64,000 nucleotides of DNA from assembly GCA_965216535.1 (NCBI GenBank), contig OZ244175.1:5208001-5272000 (forward strand), written 5' to 3'. The translations under genes were made by a program, and so were the position numbers. The DNA is from Hoeflea_A sp965216535 (GTDB lineage: Bacteria; Pseudomonadota; Alphaproteobacteria; Rhizobiales; Rhizobiaceae). The notes beneath the pieces are model-generated. The model was not told the DNA's origin, made no database searches, and was given only the letters and a program-made list of their open reading frames with translations. Below are positions 8,845 through 16,160 of this stretch, in pieces (positions within the stretch are counted from its first letter, which is position 1; each line of letters starts with the position of its first letter).

Positions 8845-10056
8845 TCACAATTGCGTGCCTGGAGGACCGGGCTTCGCCAGCAATGCACAGGCGGCAGAGA
8901 TCAGCAATGCGGCAAGGGCGACAAGGCTTCCGGACGTGTAGTTTCCGCTGACATCGGCGAGAGTGCCGGCGACGGCGGGACCGATGATCTGTCCGGTGCC
9001 GAAGGCGGCTGTCATGATGGCGATGGCACGTCGCGGTGACCGCGGCGACAACTTGCGGCCGATCTGCAGACCGTAGGCGGTCACCGCGACAAAGGTCCCG
9101 CCCAGCAGCACGCCGCCGATAAACGGCCCGGCCGGCACCGGCAGCAGCACACTGGCACCGACCCCGACGGCTTCGACAAGACAACCAATGCTGAAGGTGA
9201 GGATCAGCCCGAAACGGCGAACCGACGGTGACCAGTAAAGCACCGAAGGTGCGGCAGCGATGCCGGTGGCCAGCCAGACCAGGCCTTCCAGTGACAGATG
9301 GCCGTTGGCGCCGCGGATAATCGCCACCAGAAAGGTAGCGGTGACGATGTAACCGAAGCCGAACAGGCCATAGGCAAAGGTGATGGAGATGAGTTTGCGG
9401 TCCCAGACGAGTGGCGGTTCACGCACCTCTCCATTGACCCGCAAGGGGCCGGTTCGCACCAGGGCAACCGACACCATCGTTCCAACCAGCGCCAAACCGG
9501 CCGCCGCGTACCAACCGACCTGCCACCCCGCTCCGACACTGTGGAGCCACAAGACAAGCAGTGCGGAACCGGCAATGCCGATGCCGACACCGGAAAAATG
9601 CAGGGCTTGCAAACCGGACCTTCCGGCGGCCTCGAAATGGCCGACAACGATCGCCGTGCAGAAAATCATTGCAAAGGCACTGGCCACGCCGGCTCCAAAC
9701 CGGATCAGCGAAAGACCGACGACAGTGGTGGTCAATGGCATTGCCGCGAGCAGCAGCGTGGTGGCAACAAGCGCCAGCAGAAAAGCCGCCCTCTCCCGGC
9801 CGGCGGCCCAGCCCATGGCGGCCAGAATGGCGCCGGCGAGGTAGCCGACATAGTTGGCCGAAGCGATGATACCGGCATCGCGAGGGCTGAGATTCAGGCC
9901 AGCCATGAGATCCGGCAAAAGCGGCGTGAAGGCAAATCGGCCGAGCCCCATGGCCACCGCCATCATGGCAAGTCCGCCCAGCGCCAACGGGACAACCGAT
10001 GGCCGACGGTCTGTTGACGGGATGTCGGCGTCGGATCGGCGGCCGGTGTCTGTCAT
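8845..10056 (-). CDS. YbfB/YjiJ family MFS transporter
   Basis: 403 residues with about twelve transmembrane helices. The family start motif is GLGRFAFTPLLPDLMAGLNL, followed by GIIASANYVGYLAGA. The C-terminal half has ITFAYGLFGFGYIVTATFL and FGTGQIIGPAVAGTLADVSG. These match the YbfB/YjiJ (MFS_4) group of predicted exporters, whose substrates are mostly unknown. The start MTDTGRR at 10056 is preferred. The longer reading frame to 10146 adds 30 residues overlapping the divergent ArsR promoter. Divergent from the ArsR cassette, so it could share its regulation. Confidence 0.86.
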   Translation of the reverse strand: MTDTGRRSDADIPSTDRRPSVVPLALGGLAMMAVAMGLGRFAFTPLLPDLMAGLNLSPRDAGIIASANYVGYLAGAILAAMGWAAGRERAAFLLALVATTLLLAAMPLTTTVVGLSLIRFGAGVASAFAMIFCTAIVVGHFEAAGRSGLQALHFSGVGIGIAGSALLVLWLHSVGAGWQVGWYAAAGLALVGTMVSVALVRTGPLRVNGEVREPPLVWDRKLISITFAYGLFGFGYIVTATFLVAIIRGANGHLSLEGLVWLATGIAAAPSVLYWSPSVRRFGLILTFSIGCLVEAVGVGASVLLPVPAGPFIGGVLLGGTFVAVTAYGLQIGRKLSPRSPRRAIAIMTAAFGTGQIIGPAVAGTLADVSGNYTSGSLVALAALLISAACALLAKPGPPGTQL

Positions 10057-10139
10057 GGCCGCTCTATGGCACCCGGGCGATCGCCATGCAAGCCGATTTC
10101 GACTGCACATGAAAGCCGCACAATTTGCCACCGCCGTGC

Positions 10140-10171
10140 TTGACAACTCTCTTTGATTAACATAATTGTTA
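10140..10171 (+). promoter_or_regulatory. Promoter with overlapping ArsR-type operator
   Basis: TTGACA at 10140-10145 is a perfect -35 box. Exactly 17 bases later TAATTG (10163-10168) is a fair -10 box. The inverted repeat TAACA-TAAT-TGTTA at 10158-10171 overlaps the -10 box, where a winged-helix repressor such as the ArsR protein encoded just downstream would block polymerase. Autoregulation is inferred. Confidence 0.6.
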
Positions 10172-10192
10172 TTTAACTAATGAGGTAAATAA

Positions 10193-10528
10193 ATGAGCGT
10201 TCAACCTATCTTTGCCGCGCTTTCGGATCCGACCCGGTTTGCCATCGTCGAACAGCTGCTGGAAAATGGCGACCAGACCGCCGGCGCTTTGGCCGAACCG
10301 TTCGACATCTCAAAACCGGCCATTTCACGGCATCTCAAGGTGCTGGAAGAAGCCGGTATTATCGAGCGGCGCATCGACCGCCAGTTTCGCTGTTTCAGCA
10401 TCCGCCCGCAAAGCCTGCGGCCGCTGGATGACTGGATCGACCGTTACCGCCGGTTCTGGAACACCTCGTTCGACCGCCTGGAAAAAGTTTTGCAGAAAGA
10501 GGAAAAGAAGAATGACAACGATGATTGA
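10193..10528 (+). CDS. ArsR family transcriptional regulator
   Basis: 111 residues of compact winged-helix fold: FAALSDPTRFAIVEQLLENG, then the helix-turn-helix AEPFDISKPAISRHLKVLEEAGI and the wing IERRIDRQFRCFSI. There are no clustered cysteines, so it is probably not a metal sensor. It belongs to the ArsR subgroup that sits upstream of AHSA1/SRPBCC genes. The stop overlaps the SRPBCC start by 17 bases, which implies translational coupling. GAGGTAAATAA precedes the ATG. Confidence 0.93.
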   Translation: MSVQPIFAALSDPTRFAIVEQLLENGDQTAGALAEPFDISKPAISRHLKVLEEAGIIERRIDRQFRCFSIRPQSLRPLDDWIDRYRRFWNTSFDRLEKVLQKEEKKNDNDD

Positions 10529-10955
10529 CGATCGCGTCCTTGTCGTGGAGCGCACAATTGCCGCGACGCCGGAAACAGTGTTCGACGCCTGGGTAAACCC
10601 GGAAATCCTGGTGCAATGGTGGGGGCCGGAAGGCATGTCCATCCCTCAGCACGCGCTCGATCTGCGCGAGGGCGGTTCCTGGGAAACCACCATGCGCAAT
10701 GATGAGGGCGGCGAGGTTTTTGTCTCCGGCGTCTACAAGGTCATCGACCGCCCGAACCGGCTCGTGTTCTCGTGGGCCTGGAAACAGCCCGACGGATCAC
10801 GCGGTCATGAGACCGATGTCGAAGTCACATTCACGGCGGTCGATGGCGGCACCAAGATGACCCTTGGCCAGCGCAGCTTCGAGAGCGCCGAGTCCCGCGA
10901 CAATCACGGCATGGGCTGGAACTCGAGCTTCAATTGCCTTGAACGCCTCTTTTGA
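10512..10955 (+). CDS. SRPBCC (AHSA1-like) domain protein
   Basis: 147 residues of START/Bet v1-like ligand-binding fold: VERTIAATPETVFDAWVNPE, the characteristic WWGPEGMSIP, then LDLREGGSWETTM and the C-terminal helix HGMGWNSSFNCLERLF. These AHSA1-like proteins bind small hydrophobic ligands or act in stress responses; no catalysis is evident. The ATG at 10512 lies inside the end of the ArsR gene, and AGAGGAAAAGAAG supplies the ribosome-binding site. The reading frame extends upstream only as a shadow of arsR. Confidence 0.9.
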   Translation: MTTMIDDRVLVVERTIAATPETVFDAWVNPEILVQWWGPEGMSIPQHALDLREGGSWETTMRNDEGGEVFVSGVYKVIDRPNRLVFSWAWKQPDGSRGHETDVEVTFTAVDGGTKMTLGQRSFESAESRDNHGMGWNSSFNCLERLF

Positions 10956-10968
10956 CAGGAGCCCCGTC

Positions 10969-11679
10969 ATGACCCAACACGCCATTGTCTCGAAAGAAGA
11001 GTGGGAAAAGGCCCGCATTGCATTGCTGGAGAAGGAAAAGGCCTTCACGCGAGAACGCGATGCGCTCAGCCGCGAACGGCAAGCGTTGCCATGGGTAGAG
11101 GTGACGAAAGACTACCGGTTCGAGACCGAGGACGGCAGCAAGTCGCTGGCCGATCTGTTCGGCGAAAGTAGCCAACTCATCGTCTACCACTTCATGTTCG
11201 GCCCTGAATGGCAGAAGCCCTGCCAGAGCTGCTCGTTCTGGGCCGATAATTTCGAGCGCAATGTCGTTCACCTTGCCGCCCGTGATGTTGCCATGGTCGC
11301 CGTGTCTCGCGCTCCGCTTGACCGCCTCGGTGAGTTCAAGAAACGCTTCGGTTGGACCTTCGACTGGGTGTCATCGCAGGGCAGCGATTTCAACTACGAT
11401 TACGATGTCTCGTTCACCGATGAGGCCCGCCAGAACGGCACCTTGCGCTACAATTACCAGCCCAGTCAGTTTCCCGCCGACGAGGCGCCTGGGATCAGCG
11501 TCTTCAAGAAGGACGGAGACGGCCGCATCTTCCACACCTACTCCACCTTCGGGCGCGGCCTGGACATGATGAACGCCGCCTACCACTACCTCGACCTGGT
11601 TCCGAAGGGCCGCGACGAAGCCGGTTTCGACATGCCGATGACCTGGGTTCGCCTGCGGGATGAATACGAAACCGCCTGA
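10969..11679 (+). CDS. DUF899 thioredoxin-like protein
   Basis: 236 residues. The N-terminal coiled segment (EKEKAFTRERDALSRERQALPW) and the core motif YHFMFGPEWQKPCQSCSFW identify DUF899. Cys85 and Cys88 (CQSC) occupy the thioredoxin CxxC position, so a redox role is plausible. The C-terminal part has HTYSTFGRGLDMMNAAYHYLD. It completes a three-gene cassette arsR-SRPBCC-DUF899, 13 bases after the SRPBCC stop, with AGGAG before the ATG. The family has no firmly assigned reaction that I know of. Confidence 0.9.
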   Translation: MTQHAIVSKEEWEKARIALLEKEKAFTRERDALSRERQALPWVEVTKDYRFETEDGSKSLADLFGESSQLIVYHFMFGPEWQKPCQSCSFWADNFERNVVHLAARDVAMVAVSRAPLDRLGEFKKRFGWTFDWVSSQGSDFNYDYDVSFTDEARQNGTLRYNYQPSQFPADEAPGISVFKKDGDGRIFHTYSTFGRGLDMMNAAYHYLDLVPKGRDEAGFDMPMTWVRLRDEYETA

Positions 11680-11707
11680 CATCCGAAGGTCGATTGCCAA
11701 TCTGAAA

Positions 11708-11733
11708 GGGCCGCCATTCGCGCGGCCCATTTT
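11708..11733 (+). terminator. Probable rho-independent terminator of the arsR cassette
   Basis: The stem GGGCCGC/GCGGCCC (11708-11714 with 11722-11728) is followed by ATTTT, 28 bases after the DUF899 stop codon. The U-run is short, so termination strength is uncertain. Confidence 0.6.
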
Positions 11734-11813
11734 GCATGACCACTCAGCGGCTGACCTGCAGGTTCAGGCATGCTATGCGGACCTGAAACGACAACAGGAC
11801 AGGTGGACCCTTC

Positions 11814-12560
11814 ATGAGCCAGGACGCGAAATCGATCATCATCACCGGGGCCGGCAGCGGCATCGGCAAGAGCTGTGCGGACCTGTTCCTGCGCGAAGGC
11901 TACCGCGTCGGACTGGTCGGACGCCGACAGGCGCCGCTCGAAGCGGTTGCCGAGGGTCAGCCGAACGCGCTTCCCCTGCCCTGTGACGTGACCGATCCGC
12001 AGGCCGTGCGCGCCGCCTTCGACCACGCCTATGACACCTGGGGCCACATCGACGTGCTGTTCAACAATGCCGGCGTCAGCAAGCCTGCCACGACGATCGA
12101 CGAGATTTCCGACGAAGACTGGCAGGAAGTCCTGCAGATCAATCTCGGCGGCACATTCCACTGTGCGCGCGAAGCATTCCGCATCATGCGCGCCCAGTCA
12201 CCCCAGGGCGGCCGCATCATCAACAACGGTTCTGTATCTTCCTACGTTCCGCGACCGGGATCAGTGCCCTACACCAGCACCAAACACGCAGTCACTGGCC
12301 TCACCCGCACCCTGTCTCTCGATGGCCGCCCCTTCAACATTGCCTGCGGCCAGATCGACATCGGCAACGCCCTCACCGAAATGGCTCAACCCATGACCGT
12401 CGGCGTGCCGCAAGCGGATGGTTCGATCAAACCGGAAGCCACCATGGACGTCGCCCACGTCGCATCATCCGTCCTTCACATGGCCGAACTGCCACTTGAC
12501 GCCAATGTGCAGTTCATGACGGTGATGGCGACGACGATGCCCTATATCGGGCGGGGGTAG
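11814..12560 (+). CDS. SDR family oxidoreductase
   Basis: 248-residue classical short-chain dehydrogenase. Cofactor motif TGAGSGIG at residues 11-18, NNAG at 84-87, active-site Tyr153 and Lys157 (YTSTK) and a Ser in NGSVSSY. An NAD(P)-dependent alcohol/ketone oxidoreductase of unknown substrate. The substrate loop (IDIGNALTEMAQPMTVGVPQ) is the variant seen in 3-oxoacyl-reductase-like SDRs of rhizobia. Its C-terminal 45 codons reappear, decayed, at 14999-15150 and 16037-16157, making this gene the likely parent or a sibling of the source of those fragments. Confidence 0.93.
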   Translation: MSQDAKSIIITGAGSGIGKSCADLFLREGYRVGLVGRRQAPLEAVAEGQPNALPLPCDVTDPQAVRAAFDHAYDTWGHIDVLFNNAGVSKPATTIDEISDEDWQEVLQINLGGTFHCAREAFRIMRAQSPQGGRIINNGSVSSYVPRPGSVPYTSTKHAVTGLTRTLSLDGRPFNIACGQIDIGNALTEMAQPMTVGVPQADGSIKPEATMDVAHVASSVLHMAELPLDANVQFMTVMATTMPYIGRG

Positions 12561-12593
12561 CGGAGTTCGGGGGAACTGACCGCGACCCAGGCG

Positions 12594-12758
12594 ATGTTTG
12601 TTTCTCCTCGCCGATACTGGAAATCCTCTATGGAACGAACGGGCGTTTTTGCTCGGCTCCGTGGTAAACCGTTCGACGACGCAGAAGCCTCAACGCTCTG
12701 CGTCGCACCGAAACCGCCCGGCAAGCGGGGGCGCAAACCACAACAGAAATGGACTTAG
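12594..12758 (+). CDS. Small basic ORF, 54 residues, possible gene or remnant
   Basis: An ATG at 12594 opens a frame to TAG 12756-12758 that contains SPRRYWKSSMERTGVFARL and ends PPGKRGRKPQQKWT. It is not recognised. The basic tail text PPGKRGRKPQQK is encoded a second time at about 13345-13382, so the 3' end has been duplicated around the next gene. The ribosome-binding site is weak. It may be a real small protein, or the leftover end of a longer lost gene. Confidence 0.35.
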   Translation: MFVSPRRYWKSSMERTGVFARLRGKPFDDAEASTLCVAPKPPGKRGRKPQQKWT

Positions 12759-12760
12759 TA
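12714..12760. repeat. Direct repeat, copy 1
   Basis: About 47 bases repeated at 13345-13392. The core AAGCGGGGGCGCAAACCACA is identical in both, and both copies end CTTAGTA after a one-base indel. In this copy the sequence is the 3' end of the 54-residue ORF. The two copies are about 631 bases apart and bracket the 133-residue gene at 12837. Confidence 0.85.
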
Positions 12761-12836
12761 AACCGCCACCGTAAATCCTAGTAAATCCCTATTTAATAAT
12801 TTGCTCGTATAAGCTGCATACTGCATTAGTAGGTTC

Positions 12837-13238
12837 ATGGAGATCGGCAAATTGCACAGGTTAGGATTGAGCTCAATTGCCTGTACCGCACTAGCGCTCG
12901 TATTGTTTGGTTTTATCGGATTCCAACAATTCAAACAGGCGGACCTCGAAAAAGTCTCTGAGTTTCAAAGCGCATACTCCGATTTTCTAAAGAGCCTCAT
13001 CAACTCTTCTTGCATAGAGCGGGAACTGGTAAAAAAAGACGCAAATTCAAAAGATTGGAAACTAGATGAGAATATTCATGATTGGAGGTTGAGTGTGGGG
13101 CAATCAAAGGATACCGTTGCTTCACTTGGCGCCTCCCCACAACGAATACGCTTATTTGTGGAACCTCCGATGCCTTTTACAAAAGAACCTGGTGTAGTCC
13201 TATTTTTTGGAAAAGATGGGTGTTTGCAGTTTGATTAG
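12837..13238 (+). CDS. Hypothetical membrane-anchored protein, 133 residues
   Basis: Not recognised. An N-terminal hydrophobic segment at residues 11-30 (SIACTALALVLFGFIGF) is a signal anchor or uncleaved signal. A polar domain follows with two cysteines (SSCIEREL and DGCLQFD). The region is visibly AT-rich compared with the flanks, and codon use is unlike the housekeeping genes. The gene sits between two direct repeats (12714 and 13345), as if inserted or duplicated in. The ribosome-binding site is poor (TAGG seven bases before ATG). The gene may be expressed weakly or be recently acquired. Confidence 0.55.
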   Translation: MEIGKLHRLGLSSIACTALALVLFGFIGFQQFKQADLEKVSEFQSAYSDFLKSLINSSCIERELVKKDANSKDWKLDENIHDWRLSVGQSKDTVASLGASPQRIRLFVEPPMPFTKEPGVVLFFGKDGCLQFD

Positions 13239-13344
13239 AATGACAATTTTGGGTTGCAATCACTCTTCACCGGCCGGCCGATCGGCGCGGCGGGCTAACT
13301 GAAAATGCTGGAAGAAAAGACAGGCACAACGCCCGTTGTCGCGC

Positions 13345-13392
13345 CCACCCGGGAAGCGGGGGCGCAAACCACAACAAAAAGGGGTCTTAGTA
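13345..13392. repeat. Direct repeat, copy 2
   Basis: Second copy of the repeat at 12714-12760. Here the PPGKRGRKPQQK reading frame is preserved but runs on into unrelated sequence, so this copy is a displaced gene end and not a functional terminus. Confidence 0.85.
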
Positions 13393-13489
13393 CCGAAAAT
13401 CCAATCCAGAATTACCTGCCCTATAACTCCGGTTGCACGAATCCATAGAGAGAGAGCCCCCAACAATAACTCTTTAAGAGATAGCCAAT

Positions 13490-14182
13490 TCAATCGCCTT
13501 TCATTTCGAAAGATTTTTTCGTTAGATAGTATATCTCATCCGAATATCTTGGCTTATAATTTTCTAACCCGGATAAAGTTGATTGATTGTGGAGCGCCTG
13601 CATAAATCCAAACTCCAAAAGTGACTTTTTGGTAATCGGTTCGTTGGCAATTTCCAGAGTTATTCTATTGAGTTTATATCCCTTGCCGAAAGAAGCCGCG
13701 AGATCTATCGGGTTTATTCTCCGGACGCTCTTTGGGTTGTTGATATTGGCAAACGTAACAAGAAGCGGGTAATCTCTTGGCTTCAAAGTAATTACACCCT
13801 CCATATTAGGAATACTCTTCAGCCATTCGCCTCTCTTCATGTTTTTTAGCCGATCATGAACTGCGCGATGGTACCGCTCTTCGCTGTCATCAAGCAGGGC
13901 GAAGAGATAGCGGCCTGGCGCAACCTCCACCACGGTTGCTTCACCAGTCACGCGGTACCAAACTTCCTTTTCTGTTAGCGGCACCTGTCCGAATGTCGCG
14001 TTGATTGCGATGACAGAGGAGCCAGACACTCTCCCGGAAGGCGTGTCCACCACCACGGTCAGTTTCTGATGCCACTCGTACTTGTCCTGGCAACCGGCAA
14101 GGCCAACCGCAGCGGCCATGAAAACCGCCAGTCGAGCTTTTCGCACGGACAGCCTTAGATCTCTAGAACCTCCCGTCCCCAT
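13490..14182 (-). CDS. Putative lipoprotein, paralogue A of a tandem family
   Basis: 230 residues, unknown function. The signal peptide carries a lipobox VGLAGC with the lipidated Cys at 31. The mature part begins YEWHQKLTVVVDTPSG and contains TGEATVVEVAPGRYLFALL, DYPLLVTFANINNPKSVRR and LNRITLEIANEPITKK. Those blocks are shared with paralogue B (14185-14901) and, more distantly, C (15275-15943). The C-terminal 45 residues diverge and are AT-rich. The ATG is three bases after the TAA of B, so B and A form an operon. A GTG at 14146 preceded by AAGG is an alternative start giving a tighter signal peptide. Confidence 0.75.
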   Translation of the reverse strand: MGTGGSRDLRLSVRKARLAVFMAAAVGLAGCQDKYEWHQKLTVVVDTPSGRVSGSSVIAINATFGQVPLTEKEVWYRVTGEATVVEVAPGRYLFALLDDSEERYHRAVHDRLKNMKRGEWLKSIPNMEGVITLKPRDYPLLVTFANINNPKSVRRINPIDLAASFGKGYKLNRITLEIANEPITKKSLLEFGFMQALHNQSTLSGLENYKPRYSDEIYYLTKKSFEMKGD

Positions 14183-14184
14183 TC

Positions 14185-14901
14185 TTACCTGTCCCGGAAT
14201 TCTAAGCGCGGTATATATCTTGTCTTCCCGTCAGTTGTTGTGGTGCGTAGTGTTAGAAGTCCGTCCGGACTCAACTTTACCCATTCATCAAGGGGCATTG
14301 TTAGCCACCTCAAGACTGCGCCAGCTTCGCCATCGGTAATGGGTGATTGGGTGATCTCAAGCGTAATTCTATTGAGCTGGAAGCCTACGCCGAAAACAGA
14401 CGCAAGATCCCCTGGGTCGACTTCAAATATGCGTTGCGGGTCGTTGATGTCGCGAAACGAAACAAGCAATGGATAGTTGTCCGGCTTTAGAACAACGACC
14501 TCCTTCATGTTAGGAATGCGTCCTAGCCAATCGCCTCTGTGTACGTGCCTCAACTGATCACGTATGGCGCGGTAATATCGCTCCTCACTCCTGCCGAGTA
14601 GCGCAAACAGAAAGCGATCAGGAGCCACTTCAACTACCGCCGCCTCGCCCGTTATCCGGTAGTTCACCTCATTGTTGCTGAGCGGCAATTGACCGAACAC
14701 CGCTACCACTTCGATTGTGGACGACCCCGACACTTCACCCGACGGCGTATCTACGACCACCGTCAGTTTCTGATGCCACTCGTGCTTGTCTTGACAACCG
14801 GCAAGACCGACCGCTGCGACCGCGAAAACCGCCAGTCGAGCTCGTCGCACGATAGAAAACAGGCGCGCGACACGTCGTGTCGCGGCGCTAATGATTTGCA
14901 T
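14185..14901 (-). CDS. Putative lipoprotein, paralogue B of a tandem family
   Basis: 238 residues from ATG 14901, which follows AAGGGGTAGCACTC. The signal peptide ends VGLAGC, with lipid-attachment Cys at 36. The mature blocks HEWHQKLTVVVDTPSGE, TGEAAVVEVAPDRFLFALL, YPLLVSFRDINDP, VFGVGFQLNRITLEIT and SPITDGEAGAVLRWL define the family. The 3' half and the 100 bases upstream are shared with paralogue C. My recollection is that similar hypothetical proteins are common in alphaproteobacteria; no function is known to me. Periplasmic or outer-membrane location is inferred from the lipobox. Confidence 0.8.
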   Translation of the reverse strand: MQIISAATRRVARLFSIVRRARLAVFAVAAVGLAGCQDKHEWHQKLTVVVDTPSGEVSGSSTIEVVAVFGQLPLSNNEVNYRITGEAAVVEVAPDRFLFALLGRSEERYYRAIRDQLRHVHRGDWLGRIPNMKEVVVLKPDNYPLLVSFRDINDPQRIFEVDPGDLASVFGVGFQLNRITLEITQSPITDGEAGAVLRWLTMPLDEWVKLSPDGLLTLRTTTTDGKTRYIPRLEFRDR

Positions 14902-14945
14902 GAGTGCTACCCCTTGATCCACTGCTTGTTTGCAAGGGAATCTAG

Positions 14946-14974
14946 CGGACAACAGTAAATTAAATCTGAGGTTG
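14946..14974 (-). promoter_or_regulatory. Conserved upstream element of paralogue B
   Basis: A 29-base block (CGGACAACAGTAAA then TTAAATCTGAGGTTG on the + strand) is repeated with one mismatch at 15983-16011. Both lie 40-70 bases upstream of a lipoprotein-family start codon. The strong conservation between otherwise diverged leaders suggests a promoter or operator. It could also be a simple relic of duplication. Confidence 0.45.
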
Positions 14975-14998
14975 TAGCAGGAACATTTTCCAGTTTTG

Positions 14999-15150
14999 CA
15001 GGCTGACGGCTCGATCAAGCACGAAAGCCCCCAAGAACGTCGCTCATATCGCCTCCTGGGTCCTGCGCATGGCAGAACTGCCGATTGACGCCAATGTGCA
15101 GTTAATAACGGTCATAGCCAACACGTTGCCCCATGTCGGGCGAGATCAAC
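14999..15150 (+). pseudogene. Decayed 3' end of an SDR gene, copy 1
   Basis: Translating 14999-15030 gives QADGSIK. After a frameshift near 15030 the text continues KNVAHIASWVLRMAELPIDA and then NVQLITVIANTLPHVGR. This matches the end of the intact SDR at 12412-12557 (QADGSIK, VAHVASSVLHMAELPLDA, NVQFMTVMATTMPYIGRG). Only the last 45-50 codons are present, with no upstream SDR sequence. It is therefore an isolated gene end placed next to the leader of paralogue B. From 15151 to 15274 I see nothing further that I recognise. Confidence 0.8.
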
Positions 15151-15274
15151 GAGGCAGAATGAACCAGACATCGGCCAAGGCGTATTTCCACTTCGCTCCC
15201 ATTCTTCTTTTTTTTCCTGCCAATGGAAACCGCGTTGGCTCTCATCTGATATTCTTGGCCGTTCGTAGCCACAC

Positions 15275-15943
15275 CTAATCCCTCTTGAAGTCCAGTCGGG
15301 TCAAATTGTTTGCCAGTTTTTTCTCAGGGCTCGCCGTATTGAGCCGTTGCCCGTCCAACATCCAATCTCCAACATCGCTCAGCCAACGCAAAACAGGATC
15401 CACAGCACCCTTTGTCACTGGCTCGTCCGTGATCTCTAGCTTTACATTGTCGAGTTTGATCCCTGATCCGAAAGTGGCAGCAAGGTTGTATGGGTTGACT
15501 TTGCGTACGCTTTTGGGATCGCTGAGATTGGAAAAGGTTACCAACATTGGCAACTGCTCGATCTCAAGCTCGGTTGATGGCTTCTCAGACCGAAGCGTAC
15601 GCAGTACATCAATTCCTGTGTTATCGCCTTTGTAATGTTCGATGAAAGGCTTGAACGGCAGCGTCGCTGCATTGTTGAGCAACGAGAACAAAAAACGACC
15701 ATCGCCGAGATCAACGACGACTGCCTCTCCTGTTGCCGACGATCCAAACCCACGGCCTAACAATGGCAGTTTGCTCGTATCCTCGGCGCGAATTTCGATT
15801 ACGCCGGAGCCGGTTCGCGTTTCGCCTTTCACGTCAACCACATAGGTAAGTTTGTAACGCACAGAGACGCTGTCCCAGGTCACGAATATCCATAGTGCGA
15901 GGGCGGATACCGAAACGACAAAGAAAGTGGTGACGTGCCTCAT
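15275..15943 (-). CDS. Putative exported protein, paralogue C of the tandem family
   Basis: 222 residues from ATG 15943, preceded by AAGGGGTAGC as in paralogue B. It is the most diverged member: the lipobox is lost and the N-terminus (TTFFVVSVSALALWIFV) is a plain transmembrane anchor. Shared blocks are YKLTYVVDVKGETRTGSGVIE, TGEAVVVDLGDGRFLFSLL, LPMLVTFSNLSDPKSVRKV and KLDNVKLEITDEPVTKGAVD. The C-terminus is LTRLDFKRD, close to the PRLEFRDR of B. The longer reading frame to 16135 is not supported because it runs through the SDR fragment. Confidence 0.75.
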   Translation of the reverse strand: MRHVTTFFVVSVSALALWIFVTWDSVSVRYKLTYVVDVKGETRTGSGVIEIRAEDTSKLPLLGRGFGSSATGEAVVVDLGDGRFLFSLLNNAATLPFKPFIEHYKGDNTGIDVLRTLRSEKPSTELEIEQLPMLVTFSNLSDPKSVRKVNPYNLAATFGSGIKLDNVKLEITDEPVTKGAVDPVLRWLSDVGDWMLDGQRLNTASPEKKLANNLTRLDFKRD

Positions 15944-15982
15944 GCTACCCCTTATTCGCGGCCTGGTAGCTAGGGAAACTAC

Positions 15983-16011
15983 CGGACAACAGTAAACTAA
16001 ATCTGAGGTTG
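15983..16011 (-). promoter_or_regulatory. Conserved upstream element of paralogue C
   Basis: Second copy of the 29-base block at 14946-14974, one mismatch (C for T). It sits at the same relative position upstream of the start codon, between the gene and the displaced SDR fragment. Confidence 0.45.
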
Positions 16012-16036
16012 CAGAAGAAACTTCTTCTCGTTTCCG

Positions 16037-16157
16037 CAGACCAGCGGCTCGATAAATCCGAACCCATTCGGATGTTGGCACCCGCCGTTTCATTCCAACT
16101 ACGTGGTGGAACTGCCGTTCGTTGACGGTGACCAATTCATGTTATTGAAGACCGCGA
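16037..16157 (+). pseudogene. Decayed 3' end of an SDR gene, copy 2
   Basis: QTSGSINPN, then an internal deletion, then VVELPFVDGDQFMLLKTAT. This corresponds to QADGSIKPE ... MAELPLDANVQFMTVMATT of the intact SDR. It is more decayed than the copy at 14999. The sequence between this fragment and paralogue C parallels the arrangement at paralogue B, so both belong to one duplicated module. Confidence 0.65.
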
Positions 16158-16160
16158 CAC

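Noticed and set aside
10193..10955. arsR-SRPBCC pair as a toxin-antitoxin system
   Set aside because: Overlapping small genes with an operator resemble one, but the second protein is a ligand-binding SRPBCC fold and a third redox-type gene follows.
15944..16135. N-terminal extension of paralogue C to 16135
   Set aside because: It would read through the shared leader and the decayed SDR fragment in antisense; ATG 15943 has the same ribosome-binding site as paralogue B.
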